A stretch of 34,130 nucleotides of DNA. It comes from Nevskia sp043781855 (lineage in GTDB: Bacteria > Pseudomonadota > Gammaproteobacteria > Nevskiales > Nevskiaceae). Below the pieces are notes generated by a model. That model searched no databases, was not told the DNA's origin, and saw nothing but the letters and a program-made list of their open reading frames with translations. The position numbers and the translations under genes are program-made. Location of the stretch: the NCBI GenBank assembly GCA_043781855.1, contig JAYWBB010000095.1, positions 1-34,130 of the forward strand, read 5' to 3'. Shown here one piece after another: positions 34,087 to 34,130 of this stretch (the first letter of the stretch is position 1; the number at the start of each line of letters is the position of its first letter).

Positions 34087-34130
34087 GAGGGACTTTCAAT
34101 CAAAGACTTACTTTAATTTGAAAGTCCCTC
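34087..34130. repeat. Perfect 13-bp inverted repeat at the right window edge
   Basis: GAGGGACTTTCAA (34087-34099) and TTGAAAGTCCCTC (34118-34130) are exact reverse complements around an 18-nt AT-rich loop. The right arm ends on the last base of the window, so the repeat may be longer. Its A/T content contrasts with the flanking genes, suggesting a miniature repeat or a stem-loop terminator. Confidence 0.7.

Overview
The window is GC-rich, tightly packed Gammaproteobacterial chromosomal DNA. The evidence is a type II secretion pseudopilin block, a fabD-fabG-acpP-fabF block, the order pabB-pabC-mltG-tmk-holB-pilZ, and an envelope module of RND permease, DUF1302 and DUF1329 proteins. A free-living aromatic degrader of the Nevskiales/Xanthomonadales type would fit, but that placement is inference. 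I saw no tRNA, rRNA, CRISPR array, transposase or integrase.

Region 1 (1-2649, minus strand) is the minor-pseudopilin operon gspG-H-I-J-K of a type II secretion system. GspK runs off the left edge and GspJ has an odd Gly/Ser/Thr/Asn tail. Region 2 (2695-11900, plus strand) is housekeeping. A rhombosortase-like protease gene is translationally coupled to fabD, followed by fabG, acpP and fabF (fatty acid synthesis), pabB and pabC (4-aminobenzoate for folate), mltG (glycan-strand termination), tmk (dTMP kinase), holB (DNA polymerase III delta prime) and pilZ. Most junctions are ATGA or GTGA overlaps.

Region 3 (11930-15243) is regulatory. On the minus strand lie a phenol-responsive sigma-54 activator of the XylR/DmpR/MopR family and, just downstream of it, a double cyclic-nucleotide-binding plus rhodanese protein. 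Between the activator and the divergent catabolic operon is a 378-bp control region. It holds a well-spaced sigma-54 promoter (TGGCATGTCAAGTGC), two possible activator half-sites and a perfect 10-bp inverted repeat.

Region 4 (15244-27146, plus strand) is a phenol meta-cleavage operon. It encodes multicomponent phenol hydroxylase (dmpK-L-M-N-O-P), a ferredoxin that reactivates the ring-cleavage enzyme (dmpQ), catechol 2,3-dioxygenase (dmpB), and the lower pathway dmpC-D-E-H-F-G to pyruvate and acetyl-CoA. Gene order departs from the classical E-F-G-H-I: dmpH follows dmpE, and the tautomerase gene dmpI is absent.

Region 5 (27169-34032, plus strand) starts 22 bp after dmpG with no visible terminator. 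It encodes a YCF48-like beta-propeller lipoprotein, an 810-residue RND/MMPL permease, a DUF1302 outer-membrane barrel and a DUF1329 LolA-like periplasmic protein. Its position suggests a cross-envelope transport or tolerance system co-expressed with phenol catabolism, and this is the most interesting part of the window. The last 98 bp contain two strong palindromes that look like a dispersed repeat and/or terminator.
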